A DNA stretch of 44,656 nucleotides from Natronolimnohabitans innermongolicus JCM 12255 (GTDB lineage Archaea > Halobacteriota > Halobacteria > Halobacteriales > Natrialbaceae): NCBI RefSeq assembly GCF_000337215.1, contig NZ_AOHZ01000055.1, forward strand, positions 1 through 44,656, in the 5' to 3' direction. Both the position numbers and the translations under genes were made by a program. The notes beneath the pieces are model-generated. The model did not search any database. It was given only the letters and a program-made list of their open reading frames with translations, and was not told the DNA's origin. Shown here piece by piece: positions 7,611-16,435 of the stretch (positions are counted from its first letter, which is position 1; every line of letters begins with the position of its first letter).

Positions 7611-9491
7611 ATGACAAACCAAGTTGGTGTTTTCGCGTTGGTCGCGATTCTGGTGTTAGGCGGCGTCGTTGCGGCGACCGGGTCCGTCAGCGACGGGACC
7701 GACCAGACCGTCCTCTACACCCTGGACGACGAGCGATGTGACGTGAGCGAACACCTCGACGAAACGGTCGATCTCACGAACGAGATCGACGAGAGCGAGA
7801 GTCAGAGCGAGCGCGAACGTGACCGAGCGAATAACGACCACCGCGAAACCGAACACGACCGCGACGTCAGCGAGCGCGACAGCGAGCGCGACCGCTCGAG
7901 CGCGGTCGACGAACGCGACCGTGATGCCAGCGAACACGACAGCGAACACGACAGCGAGTACGAGCGCGACGGCAGCGAGTCCGAAGTAACCGACCGCGAC
8001 GAACAGCGCGACTCGAGCAGCGAGCGCGACGCGAGCGACGTCGACGAGCGCGAACTCGATGACACGGACGTCGAGGTCGACGAGCGCGAACGCGACAGCG
8101 AACGCGACGTTAGCGAGTCGGACGTCACCGAATCGGACGCCGACAGCACGCACAGCGAACGCGACTCGGCGGTCATCGATGGCACGGTCGACGAACGCGA
8201 GTCGGGTACGAGCGAACACGCGAGCGACGCCGACGAGACCGAACGTACCGACGACGAGCGTGCGAGCGACCGCAGCGAGCGCGACGTCGACGCCGACGAC
8301 GCGGCGCGGGACGCGAGCGAGAACGAGACGAGCAGTGCCGAGACGAGCGAGAACGAGACCGCGTCGGACGAACGCGACCTCGAGGAAGCGACCGTGGACG
8401 CGAGCGAGCGCGATCGCAGCGAGCGCGACGTCGACGAGCGCGACGCCGAGCGCGAGGCCAGCGAGAGCGCCGAGAGCGAGGCCGCCGACTCGGCCACGGA
8501 GTCCGAGCGGATCGACGCGGACCGCTTCGACCGCGGCGACGAGGGCACCGCTGACGTCGACGAGAGCGAACGCGCTGATGACGAGCGCGACGCCGAAAGC
8601 GAGACGGCGGACGCGAGCGAGCGCACCGACGGCGAGCAGACGAGCGAGACGAACGAATCGGATCGGGACGAGAGCGAGCGCGACCGCAGCGAGCGCGACC
8701 GATCCGAGAGTGATCGCAGCGACGTCGACGCCGAGACGTTCCGTGGAGAGACCGCCGACTCGACCCTCGAGGAGCGCGAACAGACCCGCCAGGGAAGCGA
8801 ACGCGACGTCGAGGACCGCGACCGTGACGCGAGCAGCACCGAACGCGAAAGTTCCCGCAGCGACTTCGACGGCGAGGCCTTCGAGACCGAGCGCAGCGAA
8901 GCTGATAGCGAGCAGCGAGACGGCGTCCTCGAGACGACCGATGCCGACAGCGAGTCCAGCGAGCGCGACCGAACCGATCGCGGCAGCGACACCGATCGCA
9001 CCTCAAGCGAGCGCGACGGGAGTCAGTACTTCGACGAGCGCGACGAGCACGATCGCGACCGCAGCGAGTCGACCGCGTCCGAACGCGACACCCAGAGCGA
9101 GCGCGATACCGGGACGGACGAACGGACGGACACCGATACCGAGCGCGAGCGCAGCAGCGACCGGTCCAGCGAGCGCGACGAAAGCGAACGCGATCGCAGC
9201 GAACGCGACGACGAGCGCGAACGCGACAGCCAGCGCGACGAAAGCGAACGCGACCGGTCCCTCGAGACGCGCGACAGCGACCGCAGCGAGTCCGACACCG
9301 ACAGCGAGAGCGAGCGGACGGAGACCGAACGGGACCAGTCCGAACGCGAGCAGACGACCGATTCGGACTGTGAAACGATCTCGGAACGGCTGATCGTCAC
9401 CGGCGACAGCCCCGCAGAACTCGAGCGAAAGGGAGTCATCACCGAGAACGACGACGGCTCCTTCGACGTCGACGTCAGCAAACTCGAGTGA
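7611..9491 (+). CDS. Secreted Ser/Glu/Arg/Asp-repeat protein 1 (SERD-repeat, 626 aa)
   Basis: A hydrophobic signal sequence (about 5-24) leads to a short linker with Cys43 in LDDERCDVSE. Then come about 540 residues composed almost wholly of Ser, Glu, Arg, Asp with some Ala/Thr, built on SERD-like tetrads (SERDRSERD, DERERDSQRDESERD). Cys587 in DSDCETIS ends the repeat and opens a 40-residue C-terminal module with ordinary composition (RLIVTGDSPAELERKGVI, ending SKLE). Only two Cys are present; both Lys are in the C-terminal module; Trp is absent and the single Pro is also in that module. Three Asn-x-Ser/Thr sequons could be glycosylated. The chain is probably disordered and outside the cell. 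No family was recognised. The next gene is a paralogue with the same plan. A hairpin and T-run follow the gene. Confidence 0.85.
   Translation: MTNQVGVFALVAILVLGGVVAATGSVSDGTDQTVLYTLDDERCDVSEHLDETVDLTNEIDESESQSERERDRANNDHRETEHDRDVSERDSERDRSSAVDERDRDASEHDSEHDSEYERDGSESEVTDRDEQRDSSSERDASDVDERELDDTDVEVDERERDSERDVSESDVTESDADSTHSERDSAVIDGTVDERESGTSEHASDADETERTDDERASDRSERDVDADDAARDASENETSSAETSENETASDERDLEEATVDASERDRSERDVDERDAEREASESAESEAADSATESERIDADRFDRGDEGTADVDESERADDERDAESETADASERTDGEQTSETNESDRDESERDRSERDRSESDRSDVDAETFRGETADSTLEEREQTRQGSERDVEDRDRDASSTERESSRSDFDGEAFETERSEADSEQRDGVLETTDADSESSERDRTDRGSDTDRTSSERDGSQYFDERDEHDRDRSESTASERDTQSERDTGTDERTDTDTERERSSDRSSERDESERDRSERDDERERDSQRDESERDRSLETRDSDRSESDTDSESERTETERDQSEREQTTDSDCETISERLIVTGDSPAELERKGVITENDDGSFDVDVSKLE
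7991..8031 (+). repeat. 41-bp direct repeat shared with SERD gene 2 (copy 1)
   Basis: These 41 bases are identical to 10090-10130 inside the second SERD gene, in the same reading frame, encoding DRDEQRDSSSERD in both proteins. The flanks diverge immediately. It marks a common origin of the two genes or later gene conversion between them. Confidence 0.8.
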
Positions 9492-9509
9492 GCCGTCGGC
9501 CGGTCGGAC

Positions 9510-9542
9510 CGCGGGCCGAACCCCCGCGACTGCCAGTTTTTT
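9510..9542 (+). terminator. Hairpin plus T6 terminator after SERD gene 1
   Basis: A 6-bp stem CGCGGG (9510-9515) pairs with CCCGCG (9523-9528) over a 7-nt loop, followed by a T6 run at 9537-9542. It lies about 20 bp after the stop codon, so the two SERD genes are probably separate transcripts. Confidence 0.55.
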
Positions 9543-9718
9543 GACGGTGTCCGTTTTGTGACTCGGGCCGACGTGGCACCGTCCGGCTCCCGCCCCGTTC
9601 GTGGGCCGATCGACCCCGTCGGACCCGATCCGTACCGGCTCTCCCCGTCCCTTCGTCTCGAGTTCTTAACGCCGCCGAGCCAAGGGTGCAGTGACCTACG
9701 GGATAGGTTCGAGAGAGT

Positions 9719-11605
9719 ATGAGTCAGAAATTACTAATCCTCACAGTGATCGGTCTGGTGATGCTGTCCGGAGCCGTCGGCGCAAGCGGGTTGGCGGGCG
9801 CGAGTTCCGGCGTCAGCATGCACGTAGACGATCGGTGTGACGAAGGCGAGACGGCCGACGACAGCACGTCCTCGTCGACCGACGAGGAAGAGAGCGAACG
9901 AGACAGCAGCAGCGAGCGGGACCGGTCCAGTAGCGACACTCGAGAGAGTTCGAGCGATTCCGAACTGACCGAGAGCGACAGTTCGAGCGATAGTTCGGAC
10001 GACACAGAGGAACGGTCGGTCGACCGGAGTGACCGCGACAGTTCGAGCGAGAGCGAAACGGATCGCGACGGCAGTTCCTTCGAAGAGAACGACCGCGACG
10101 AACAGCGCGACTCGAGCAGCGAGCGCGACGTCAGCACGGTCGACGAGAGCGACCGCAACGAGAGTCACAGTGAAATCGACGACGCCGACGTCCAGACCGA
10201 CGAGGACGAAAGCGACCTCGACCGCGACGTCAGCGAGCGCGAGGACACCGCGAGTGACCGAGACAGCACGCTCAGCGAGAGCGACTCGAGCGCCAGCGAC
10301 AGCGGCGCGGACGAGAGCGAACGGAGTGCCAGCGACAGGTCGGTCGACACCGACGAACGCGACAGCAGCACCGACGAGAGCGAGCACGACCGCAGCGAGA
10401 GCGACGTCGACCACGACGACTCTGACGTCGACGTGAGCGAACGCGACTCGAGCGCGCTCGACGAGAGCGACAGCCAACACGAGTCCGACGAGAGCGACGC
10501 GGACGAGCGCACCGCCGATCAGAGCGAGCGCGACGTCAGCGAGCACGACCGCGACGAGAACGAGAGCGACCGCGACAGTAGCGAAAGCGACGAGAGCGAG
10601 CACGAACAGAGCGATAGCGAGTCCGAACACGACGAACGCGACTCCAGTGACCGCGGCGAGAACGACCGCGACACCTTCGACAGAATCGACAGCGACAGCG
10701 ACAGCGAGGAAAGCGAGTACGAACAGAGCGACAGCGAGGAAAGCGAGAGCGACCGGAGCGTAAGCGAGAGCGCGTTCGACGAATCCGAGCGCGACGAAAG
10801 CGAGAGCGACTTCGCTCAGAGCGATCGGACCAGTTCCGACAGCGAGAGCGACCGAAGCAAGAGCGACGACTCCGAGCGCGACGCGAGCCAGAGCGACCGT
10901 CACGGCTCCGAGCACACGCTCGACGAGAGCGACCGCGACGCGAGTAGCACCGACAGCGACCGAACCCACAGCGAGACCGAACAGAACCAGAACGAAAGCG
11001 ACAGCAGCGAAACGCAGAGCGACCAACAAGACAGTAGCCTAGACCGCTCCGACAACGACAGCGAGGAGCGTAGCAGCGCATCCGACGAGAGCGAGACCTC
11101 GACCGACCGCACCTACAGCGAGAACGACCAGAGTACGCACACCGACGAGAGTGACGCGAGCGAGAGCGACCGCAGCGAGCGCAGCGAGTCCGAACTCGAC
11201 ACCGATAGCGAGAGCGACGCTGGCACCGACACCGTCGAACACACCGACGTCGAACGCGAGTCCAGCAGCGATCAGGACACCGAATCCGACCTGAGTGAGA
11301 GCGAGCGCAGCGAGCGCAGCGACGATAGCCAGAGCGAACACAGCCTCGACCAGCGCGACAGCGAGAGTGACGTCGACCAGCGCGACAGCAGCCGCAGCGA
11401 CTCCGAAACCGACTCCGAGCGCGACAGCATCGAGCACTCGAGCGACGAGAGCACCTTCGAAGAGTCCTACGACTCCAACTGCGGCCACGACGATTCGAAC
11501 TCGAGCGATGACGACGCCGACGACTCCGACCGCACGGAGCGATCCGGCCTCACCTCGAGCATCGGCTCTGCCGTCGGGAACCTCGTGTCCGCCGTGTTCG
11601 GCTGA
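9719..11605 (+). CDS. Secreted Ser/Asp/Glu/Arg-repeat protein 2 (SERD-repeat, 628 aa)
   Basis: A paralogue of the preceding gene. It has a signal sequence (about 5-28, MSQKLLILTVIGLVMLSGAV), then Cys40 in HVDDRCDEGE, then about 545 residues of Ser/Asp/Glu/Arg repeats. These are richer in Ser and Asp than in the first protein (SESDSSASD, SDSEESEYEQSDSEESES). Cys588 in YDSNCGHDD closes the repeat. The end differs from protein 1: an acidic stretch, then a 19-residue amphipathic tail (GLTSSIGSAVGNLVSAVFG) that might touch a membrane. No Pro or Trp is present, Cys is found twice only, and there are two Lys. Five Asn-x-Ser/Thr sequons occur. A TTCTTAAC box at 9662-9669 could be its promoter. Staphylococcal Ser-Asp repeats and dentin phosphoprotein are analogies in composition, not homologues. 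Confidence 0.85.
   Translation: MSQKLLILTVIGLVMLSGAVGASGLAGASSGVSMHVDDRCDEGETADDSTSSSTDEEESERDSSSERDRSSSDTRESSSDSELTESDSSSDSSDDTEERSVDRSDRDSSSESETDRDGSSFEENDRDEQRDSSSERDVSTVDESDRNESHSEIDDADVQTDEDESDLDRDVSEREDTASDRDSTLSESDSSASDSGADESERSASDRSVDTDERDSSTDESEHDRSESDVDHDDSDVDVSERDSSALDESDSQHESDESDADERTADQSERDVSEHDRDENESDRDSSESDESEHEQSDSESEHDERDSSDRGENDRDTFDRIDSDSDSEESEYEQSDSEESESDRSVSESAFDESERDESESDFAQSDRTSSDSESDRSKSDDSERDASQSDRHGSEHTLDESDRDASSTDSDRTHSETEQNQNESDSSETQSDQQDSSLDRSDNDSEERSSASDESETSTDRTYSENDQSTHTDESDASESDRSERSESELDTDSESDAGTDTVEHTDVERESSSDQDTESDLSESERSERSDDSQSEHSLDQRDSESDVDQRDSSRSDSETDSERDSIEHSSDESTFEESYDSNCGHDDSNSSDDDADDSDRTERSGLTSSIGSAVGNLVSAVFG
10090..10130 (+). repeat. 41-bp direct repeat shared with SERD gene 1 (copy 2)
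   Basis: Identical to 7991-8031; it encodes the same DRDEQRDSSSERD peptide in frame. It is the longest exact match noticed between the two genes. Confidence 0.8.
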
Positions 11606-11606
11606 C

Positions 11607-11635
11607 GAACGAGTGGCGATCCCGTTCACTTTTTT
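11607..11635 (+). terminator. Short stem plus T6 run after SERD gene 2
   Basis: GAACG (11607-11611) can pair with CGTTC (11623-11627), followed by T6 at 11630-11635. It starts 2 bp after the stop codon, a plausible transcript end. Confidence 0.45.
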
Positions 11636-11764
11636 GCCGCACCGTCGGCGACCGATAGCCGACGCCACGGACAGGATTCGAGGCGCCGACGTCCGACCGT
11701 CGCGGGCGATACCGCTTCACCGACCCTCGGTGCGGCCCGGCTGAAACCAGGCGACGCTCCCGGG

Positions 11765-12265
11765 CTACTCGAGTTCGCGGAATCGAACCGTTTCCGTTTC
11801 GGTATCGACGACCGCGACCGACCGATCGGCTGCCGACCGCGGGAGCACGTGCGCGCCGGGGTTGAGCACCGTCGTCCGTCCCTCTTCCGACAGTTCGCGC
11901 TCGTGGTGGTGGCCGTAGCAGACGAAATCGAACGTCTCGCCGGCGGCGATCGCTTCGACCTCCTCGAGGCTCTCGCCGTGGAGGGCGGCGAAGGAGAGGC
12001 CGTCGAACTCGAGGCTGGCGAAGCGGCCGTGGAGTTCGCTCTCGCCGCCCAGCGCGTCGAACCTCGACTGGAGGGTGGCGACGTCGCCGTCGTTGTTTCC
12101 GAGGACGCCGTGGAGTTCGAACTCGCCGAAGTAATCGACCATCAGCGGCGCGACGAAATCGCCGCAGTGGACGACGATCTCGATGCCCTCGTCGGCGAAG
12201 ATTTCGGTTGCGCGTTCGATCGCCTCGAGGTTGTCGTGGGTGTCTGAGATGATACCGATGTTCAT
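11765..12265 (-). CDS. MJ0936/YfcE-family metallophosphoesterase
   Basis: The 166-residue cytoplasmic protein has the calcineurin-like phosphoesterase motifs in order: IISDTHDN (residues 5-12, D-x-H), HCGDFV (about 33-38), LGNNDGD (about 54-60, GNND), LHGES (about 94-98) and YGHHHERE (about 116-123, GHTH-like). These bind two metal ions; MJ0936-type enzymes hydrolyse phosphodiesters. The length is normal for the family and the ATG at 12265 places the first metal motif right at the N-terminus. The natural substrate is unknown. It follows the SERD pair on the opposite strand and is not obviously linked to it. Confidence 0.93.
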   Translation of the reverse strand: MNIGIISDTHDNLEAIERATEIFADEGIEIVVHCGDFVAPLMVDYFGEFELHGVLGNNDGDVATLQSRFDALGGESELHGRFASLEFDGLSFAALHGESLEEVEAIAAGETFDFVCYGHHHERELSEEGRTTVLNPGAHVLPRSAADRSVAVVDTETETVRFRELE

Positions 12266-12318
12266 ACGCTTACACGCGACTGGAATCCACTAATTCGTTC
12301 GGGATGCGACCCGTTCGA

Positions 12319-12501
12319 TCACGACAACGCGGTCACGTCGACGACGCGGAAGTACTCGTTCGCGCCCAATCGTTGCGTCTCCGAACGGAAGTGCTGGGTG
12401 CAGTAGTGCCAGTACACCACGCGATCGCCCGCGCTGTGTTTGACGCTGATCCGGTAGCTCGCTCGCCGACGACAGGGGCGGCTGCTCTCACACCCGGACA
12501 T
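12319..12501 (-). CDS. Small Cys/His-containing protein (60 aa), function unknown
   Basis: A 60-residue basic-to-neutral protein starting MSGCESSRPCRRRASYRISV with a later VVYWHYCTQHF. Cys4, Cys10, Cys34 and His37 could form one zinc site (C-x5-C and C-x2-H). The frame extends to an ATG at 12558, but the residues before Met20 look like untranslated leader. It lies just downstream of the RIO1 gene on the same strand, about 100 bp apart. No family recognised; moderately likely to be real. Confidence 0.5.
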   Translation of the reverse strand: MSGCESSRPCRRRASYRISVKHSAGDRVVYWHYCTQHFRSETQRLGANEYFRVVDVTALS

Positions 12502-12606
12502 ACGCACGACGTCACGATCCGTCGGAGAATAGGCGACACGTTCGATGGCGGGCCGCATATACGAACCCCATACCCATATCGGGCGTACCGATTCGGGTTC
12601 GCCCGG

Positions 12607-13473
12607 TCAGTCTCGAGACGGATCCGGTTCCGGACTCGTCACGAACTCGAGTAACTCGTCGGCGTCCGTTTCTAGCCCCTGTCGGGAGAAGAAATTCGCG
12701 ACGTTCTCGCAGTCTCGCTCGAGGAAGTCGCGGCTGTTGGGGTGGTGGACGGTGACGGCCTGGCCGACGTCGATGATCACCAGCTGTCCCTCGTCGAAGA
12801 CGACGTTGTACTCGCTCAGGTCGCCGTGGATAATCCCCGCCGAGTAGAGCCGGCGCATGTACTCGCGCATGACCTCGTAGGCGGTCTCGGGGTTCTCGAT
12901 GTGGACCTCGCCGAGTCGCCGGGCGCGCCCCTCCTCGTTGCCGATGTACTCCATCACGAGGACGTTTCGCTCGGCGGCGATCGGTTCGGGGACCCGGACG
13001 CCCGCAGCTTTCGCCCGCGCCAGGTTCGCGAGTTCCTTTTTCGTCCAGGCGAGGACGACGTCTTTCTTCTTGCCGCCCAGTCCCTCGAAGCGCGGATCGC
13101 CCTCGAGGTAGTCGCGCATCTGCCGGAAGTTCGAGGCGTTGATCCGGTAGACCTTCACGGCGACCTCGCGACCGTCGCCCTGTGCGTGGTAGACGTTGGC
13201 TTCCTTGCCAGTCGAGAGCGGGCCGCCGAAGGCTTCGACGTAGCCGTCCTGGACGAGCTTGTACAGCGCCGCCAAGGTCGCGTCGTCGAACACCGACTGC
13301 TCGACCTTGAACTGGTCGGCGTCCTTGATGCGCTCCTCGAACTGTTCGAACTTCCGGTCGCGCTTGCGGGCGATCCGATCGGCTTCGGTGTCGGTGACGT
13401 CGATCTCTTCCCACTCGTCGCCGGGCGTTTCCGCTTCCTCGAGGTCGACGAGTCCGTATTTTCCCTCTCCCAT
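12607..13473 (-). CDS. rio1: RIO1-type serine/threonine protein kinase
   Basis: The 288-residue cytoplasmic kinase shows the RIO1 nucleotide loop GPLSTGKEANVYHA, the ATP-contacting Lys in VAVKVYRI, the catalytic HGDLSEYNVV (Asp, Asn) and the metal-binding IIDVGQAV (Asp instead of DFG). STGKEANV is diagnostic for the RIO1 branch. RIO kinases act in small-subunit ribosome maturation. The N-terminal 60 residues are acidic and charged. ATG 13473 is supported by a TATA-like ACTTTA 28-33 nt upstream (13501-13506 on this strand). It is divergent from uvrB across a region with a long purine tract. Confidence 0.96.
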   Translation of the reverse strand: MGEGKYGLVDLEEAETPGDEWEEIDVTDTEADRIARKRDRKFEQFEERIKDADQFKVEQSVFDDATLAALYKLVQDGYVEAFGGPLSTGKEANVYHAQGDGREVAVKVYRINASNFRQMRDYLEGDPRFEGLGGKKKDVVLAWTKKELANLARAKAAGVRVPEPIAAERNVLVMEYIGNEEGRARRLGEVHIENPETAYEVMREYMRRLYSAGIIHGDLSEYNVVFDEGQLVIIDVGQAVTVHHPNSRDFLERDCENVANFFSRQGLETDADELLEFVTSPEPDPSRD

Positions 13474-13516
13474 CTACTACTCTCTACTCGGCCCGACGGG
13501 TAAAGTACTGGGTCTC

Positions 13517-13551
13517 GAGGGGGAGGGAAGGAAAGAGAAGGGAGGTGGGGG
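13517..13551 (+). other. Polypurine/G-rich tract between rio1 and uvrB
   Basis: Positions 13517-13545 are 29 consecutive purines; after one T, five G follow (13547-13551). G-runs of 5, 3, 3 and 5 could allow a G-quadruplex on the + strand, with one long loop of 12 nt. It is placed about 85-120 bp before the uvrB start. Confidence 0.5.
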
Positions 13552-13635
13552 TGTAGTGGCGCGAGGCGAGACGACACCGAGCGACCGCCGACGCGAGGCG
13601 AGCGCGTCAAGTGCCTCGAGTTCCTGACCTCGATA

Positions 13636-15696
13636 ATGAGCGACACCGATTCTCGAGGCCCCCTGCAGCCGGACCGTCCGGACGTCGACCGGCCGTTCGA
13701 CGTCGACGCACCCTTCGATCCCGCGGGCGACCAGCCCGAGGCGATCGAGCAGTTGGCCGACGGGTTCCAGCGGGGTCTGGACGAGCAGACGCTGCTGGGC
13801 GTGACGGGATCGGGCAAGACCAACACCGTCTCCTGGATGATCGAGGAGGTCCAGAAGCCGACGCTGGTCATCGCCCACAACAAGACGCTCGCCGCGCAGC
13901 TCTACGAGGAGTTTCGGAATCTCTTTCCCGACAACGCCGTCGAGTACTTCGTCTCCTACTACGACTACTACCAGCCCGAGGCCTACGTCGAACAAAGCGA
14001 CACCTACATCGACAAGGACGCCTCGATTAACGACGAGATCGACCGGCTTCGCCACTCCGCGACCCGCTCGCTGCTGACCCGCGAGGACGTCATCGTCGTC
14101 GCCTCCGTCTCGGCCATCTACGGGCTGGGTGACCCGCGCAACTACGTCGACATGTCGCTGCGACTCGAGGTCGGCGAGGAGATCGGCCGCGACGAACTCC
14201 TCAAGCGACTGGTCGATCTGAACTACGAGCGCAACGACGTCGACTTCACGCAGGGCACCTTCCGCGTCCGGGGCGACACGGTCGAAATCTACCCGATGTA
14301 CGGCCGCTACGCCGTCCGCGTCGAACTCTGGGGCGACGAGATCGACCGCATGATCAAGGTCGATCCCCTCGAGGGCACGACCCAGGGCGAGCAGCGGGCC
14401 GTCCTCGTCCACCCGGCGGAGCACTACTCCATCCCGGAGACGAAACTCGAGAACGCGATGGACGAGATTCGGGACGATCTGGACTCCCGAATTTCGTACT
14501 TCGAGCGCAAGGGCGACATGATCGCCGCCCAGCGCATCGAGGAGCGAACGTCGTTCGACCTCGAGATGATGCAGGAGACCGGCTACTGTTCGGGCATCGA
14601 GAACTACTCCGTCTACCTCTCGGATCGGGAGTCGGGCGAAGCCCCCTACACCTTGCTCGATTACTTCCCCGACGACTTCCTGACAGTGGTCGACGAGTCC
14701 CACGTGACCCTCCCGCAGATCCGCGGCCAGTACGCCGGCGACAAGTCCCGGAAGGACTCGCTGGTCGAGAACGGCTTCCGCCTCCCGACCGCGTACGACA
14801 ACCGCCCGCTCACGTTCGAGGAGTTCGAGGAGAAGACGAACCAGTTGCTGTACGTCTCGGCGACGCCGGGCGATTACGAGCGCGAGGAGAGCGACCAGAT
14901 CGTCGAACAGATCGTTCGCCCGACCCACCTCGTCGACCCCGAGATCGAGGTTTCGCCGGCCAGCGGCCAGATCGACGACCTGCTGGATCGCATCGACGAC
15001 CGCATCGAACGCGACGAACGAACGCTCGTCACCACCCTCACCAAGCGGATGGCCGAGGACCTCACCGAGTACTTAGAGGAGTCCGGCGTCGACGTCGCCT
15101 ACATGCACGACGAGACGGACACGCTCGAGCGCCACGAGATCATCCGTTCCCTTCGGTTAGGAGAGATCGACGTGCTGGTCGGCATCAACCTCCTGCGGGA
15201 GGGGCTCGACATCCCCGAGGTCTCGCTGGTCGCCATTCTCGACGCCGACCAGGAGGGCTTTCTCCGCTCCGAGACGACGCTCGTCCAGACGATGGGCCGT
15301 GCGGCCCGGAACGTCAACGGCGAGGTCGTCCTCTACGCCGACGACCCCTCGAACGCGATGGAGTCGGCCATCGAAGAAACGCAGCGCCGCCGGCGCATCC
15401 AACAGGAGTTCAACGAGGAGCACGGCTACGAACCGACGACGATCGAAAAGGAGGTCGGCGAGACCAACCTCCCCGGCAGCAAGACCGACACGACGCAGGT
15501 CTCCGGGCGCGAACTCGAGGACGAGGACGAAGCCGCCCGCTACATCGACGAGCTCGAGGATCGGATGGACGAGGCGGCGAGCAACCTCGAGTTCGAACTG
15601 GCGGCCGACATCCGCGACCGCATCCGGGAGGTCCGCGAGGAGTTCGACTTCGAAACCGAAGACGACGGGATCGCGCCGCCGACCGAGGAGTTCTGA
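13636..15696 (+). CDS. uvrB: Excinuclease ABC subunit B
   Basis: The 686-residue protein is a full-length UvrB, the DNA-damage-verifying helicase-like subunit of nucleotide excision repair. The Walker A motif GVTGSGKT is at residues 55-62; the damage-probing beta-hairpin is marked by [11 protein letters not shown] and [16 protein letters not shown]; the later helicase motifs include [22 protein letters not shown] and TMGRAARN. The C-terminal UVR domain ([20 protein letters not shown], about 637-668) contacts UvrC. ATG 13636 gives the expected N-terminus. The UvrABC system is of bacterial type and is widespread in haloarchaea; uvrC lies 3.3 kb downstream on the other strand and uvrA is not in the window. 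Confidence 0.98.
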   Translation: MSDTDSRGPLQPDRPDVDRPFDVDAPFDPAGDQPEAIEQLADGFQRGLDEQTLLGVTGSGKTNTVSWMIEEVQKPTLVIAHNKTLAAQLYEEFRNLFPDNAVEYFVSYYDYYQPEAYVEQSDTYIDKDASINDEIDRLRHSATRSLLTREDVIVVASVSAIYGLGDPRNYVDMSLRLEVGEEIGRDELLKRLVDLNYERNDVDFTQGTFRVRGDTVEIYPMYGRYAVRVELWGDEIDRMIKVDPLEGTTQGEQRAVLVHPAEHYSIPETKLENAMDEIRDDLDSRISYFERKGDMIAAQRIEERTSFDLEMMQETGYCSGIENYSVYLSDRESGEAPYTLLDYFPDDFLTVVDESHVTLPQIRGQYAGDKSRKDSLVENGFRLPTAYDNRPLTFEEFEEKTNQLLYVSATPGDYEREESDQIVEQIVRPTHLVDPEIEVSPASGQIDDLLDRIDDRIERDERTLVTTLTKRMAEDLTEYLEESGVDVAYMHDETDTLERHEIIRSLRLGEIDVLVGINLLREGLDIPEVSLVAILDADQEGFLRSETTLVQTMGRAARNVNGEVVLYADDPSNAMESAIEETQRRRRIQQEFNEEHGYEPTTIEKEVGETNLPGSKTDTTQVSGRELEDEDEAARYIDELEDRMDEAASNLEFELAADIRDRIREVREEFDFETEDDGIAPPTEEF

Positions 15697-15709
15697 GCGG
15701 CTGTTTCGA

Positions 15710-16207
15710 CTACGCTAACTCGAGCGTGTAGACGACCTCTCTGCGCTCCTCGCCGCCCATCTCGACCGATCCCTCGCCGGTCCGCTCGAATCCCTGTTTC
15801 TCGTAGAACTCCTGTCCGCCCTCGTTGGAGGCGAGGTCGATCGCTCGCATCTGCCTCATGTTGAAGTCCTGTAAGTCCTCACAGAGCCGCTCGTGCAGCG
15901 CCGTGCCGATCCCCTCGCCCTGATGGTCGGGGTGGACGGACATCCGCAACACGTCACCCTCGGCCTCGCTGACGACGCCGTGGGTGAAGCCGACGATTTC
16001 GTCGCCCCGCTCGGCGATCAGGAACGCCGTTCCCGGCTCCGAGAGCGCCCGTTCGAGTCGCTCGTCGCCGTACCAGTCGTCGACGGTCTCGTCGATCGTC
16101 TCGGCGTCGAGTTCGTCGTAGGTGTCGTGCCAGGTCTCGCGGGCGACGGTGCGGATCTCCTCGCGATCCTCGAGTGCGGCCGGTCGCAGTTCGATCTCCG
16201 TGTCCAT
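15710..16207 (-). CDS. GNAT-family N-acetyltransferase (copy 1 of a tandem pair)
   Basis: A 165-residue GNAT protein with acetyl-CoA-binding motif A in RMSVHPDHQGEGIGTALHER (Q-x-x-G-x-G). The N-terminal TWHDTYDELD and TVDDWYGDE segments are nearly identical to the second GNAT at 16436-16915, so the two arose by tandem duplication. The acceptor (amine or protein N-terminus) is unknown; it acts in the cytoplasm. ATG 16207 is favoured over an upstream ATG at 16348 because a TATA-like CTTTAG (16231-16236 on this strand) sits 24-29 nt upstream, as expected for a leaderless transcript. It converges on uvrB with 13 bp between stops. Confidence 0.9.
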   Translation of the reverse strand: MDTEIELRPAALEDREEIRTVARETWHDTYDELDAETIDETVDDWYGDERLERALSEPGTAFLIAERGDEIVGFTHGVVSEAEGDVLRMSVHPDHQGEGIGTALHERLCEDLQDFNMRQMRAIDLASNEGGQEFYEKQGFERTGEGSVEMGGEERREVVYTLELA

Positions 16208-16230
16208 AGCGCGCGCTACACTTTCGAGTG

Positions 16231-16236
16231 CTAAAG
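16231..16236 (-). promoter_or_regulatory. TATA-like box for GNAT copy 1
   Basis: On the minus strand this reads CTTTAG within ACCACTTTAGCAC, 24-29 nt before ATG 16207. The second GNAT has CACTTTAT at the same distance, so the promoter core appears duplicated along with the gene. Confidence 0.5.
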
Positions 16237-16435
16237 TGGTATCACCCGACTGTGGAGGTGTCGGCCGATCGAGACGGACGGTCCGTTCTCGGAATCGGCG
16301 GTCGTCCGAATCGCCGTGAGACAGACGCGAACGTAGTAAACCGGCCACGCCCGACTACGGGTCGGTACCGACCGCGACCGTCGACTTCCTCGAGCCGTCA
16401 CGGTGGACGCGACGAAACGCAACGAAACGGACGCC

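Noticed and set aside
7656-11668. Long open frames on other frames and strand over the SERD genes, including a 431-codon Val/Ala/Leu-rich minus-strand frame
   Set aside because: The repeat DNA (AGC GAG CGC GAC) has no stop in nearly any frame, so these are by-products. The + frames at 7611 and 9719 alone have signal peptides and matched Cys.
13477-14928. 483-codon minus-strand frame opposite uvrB
   Set aside because: Val/Leu/Asp-rich antisense shadow of the highly conserved uvrB.
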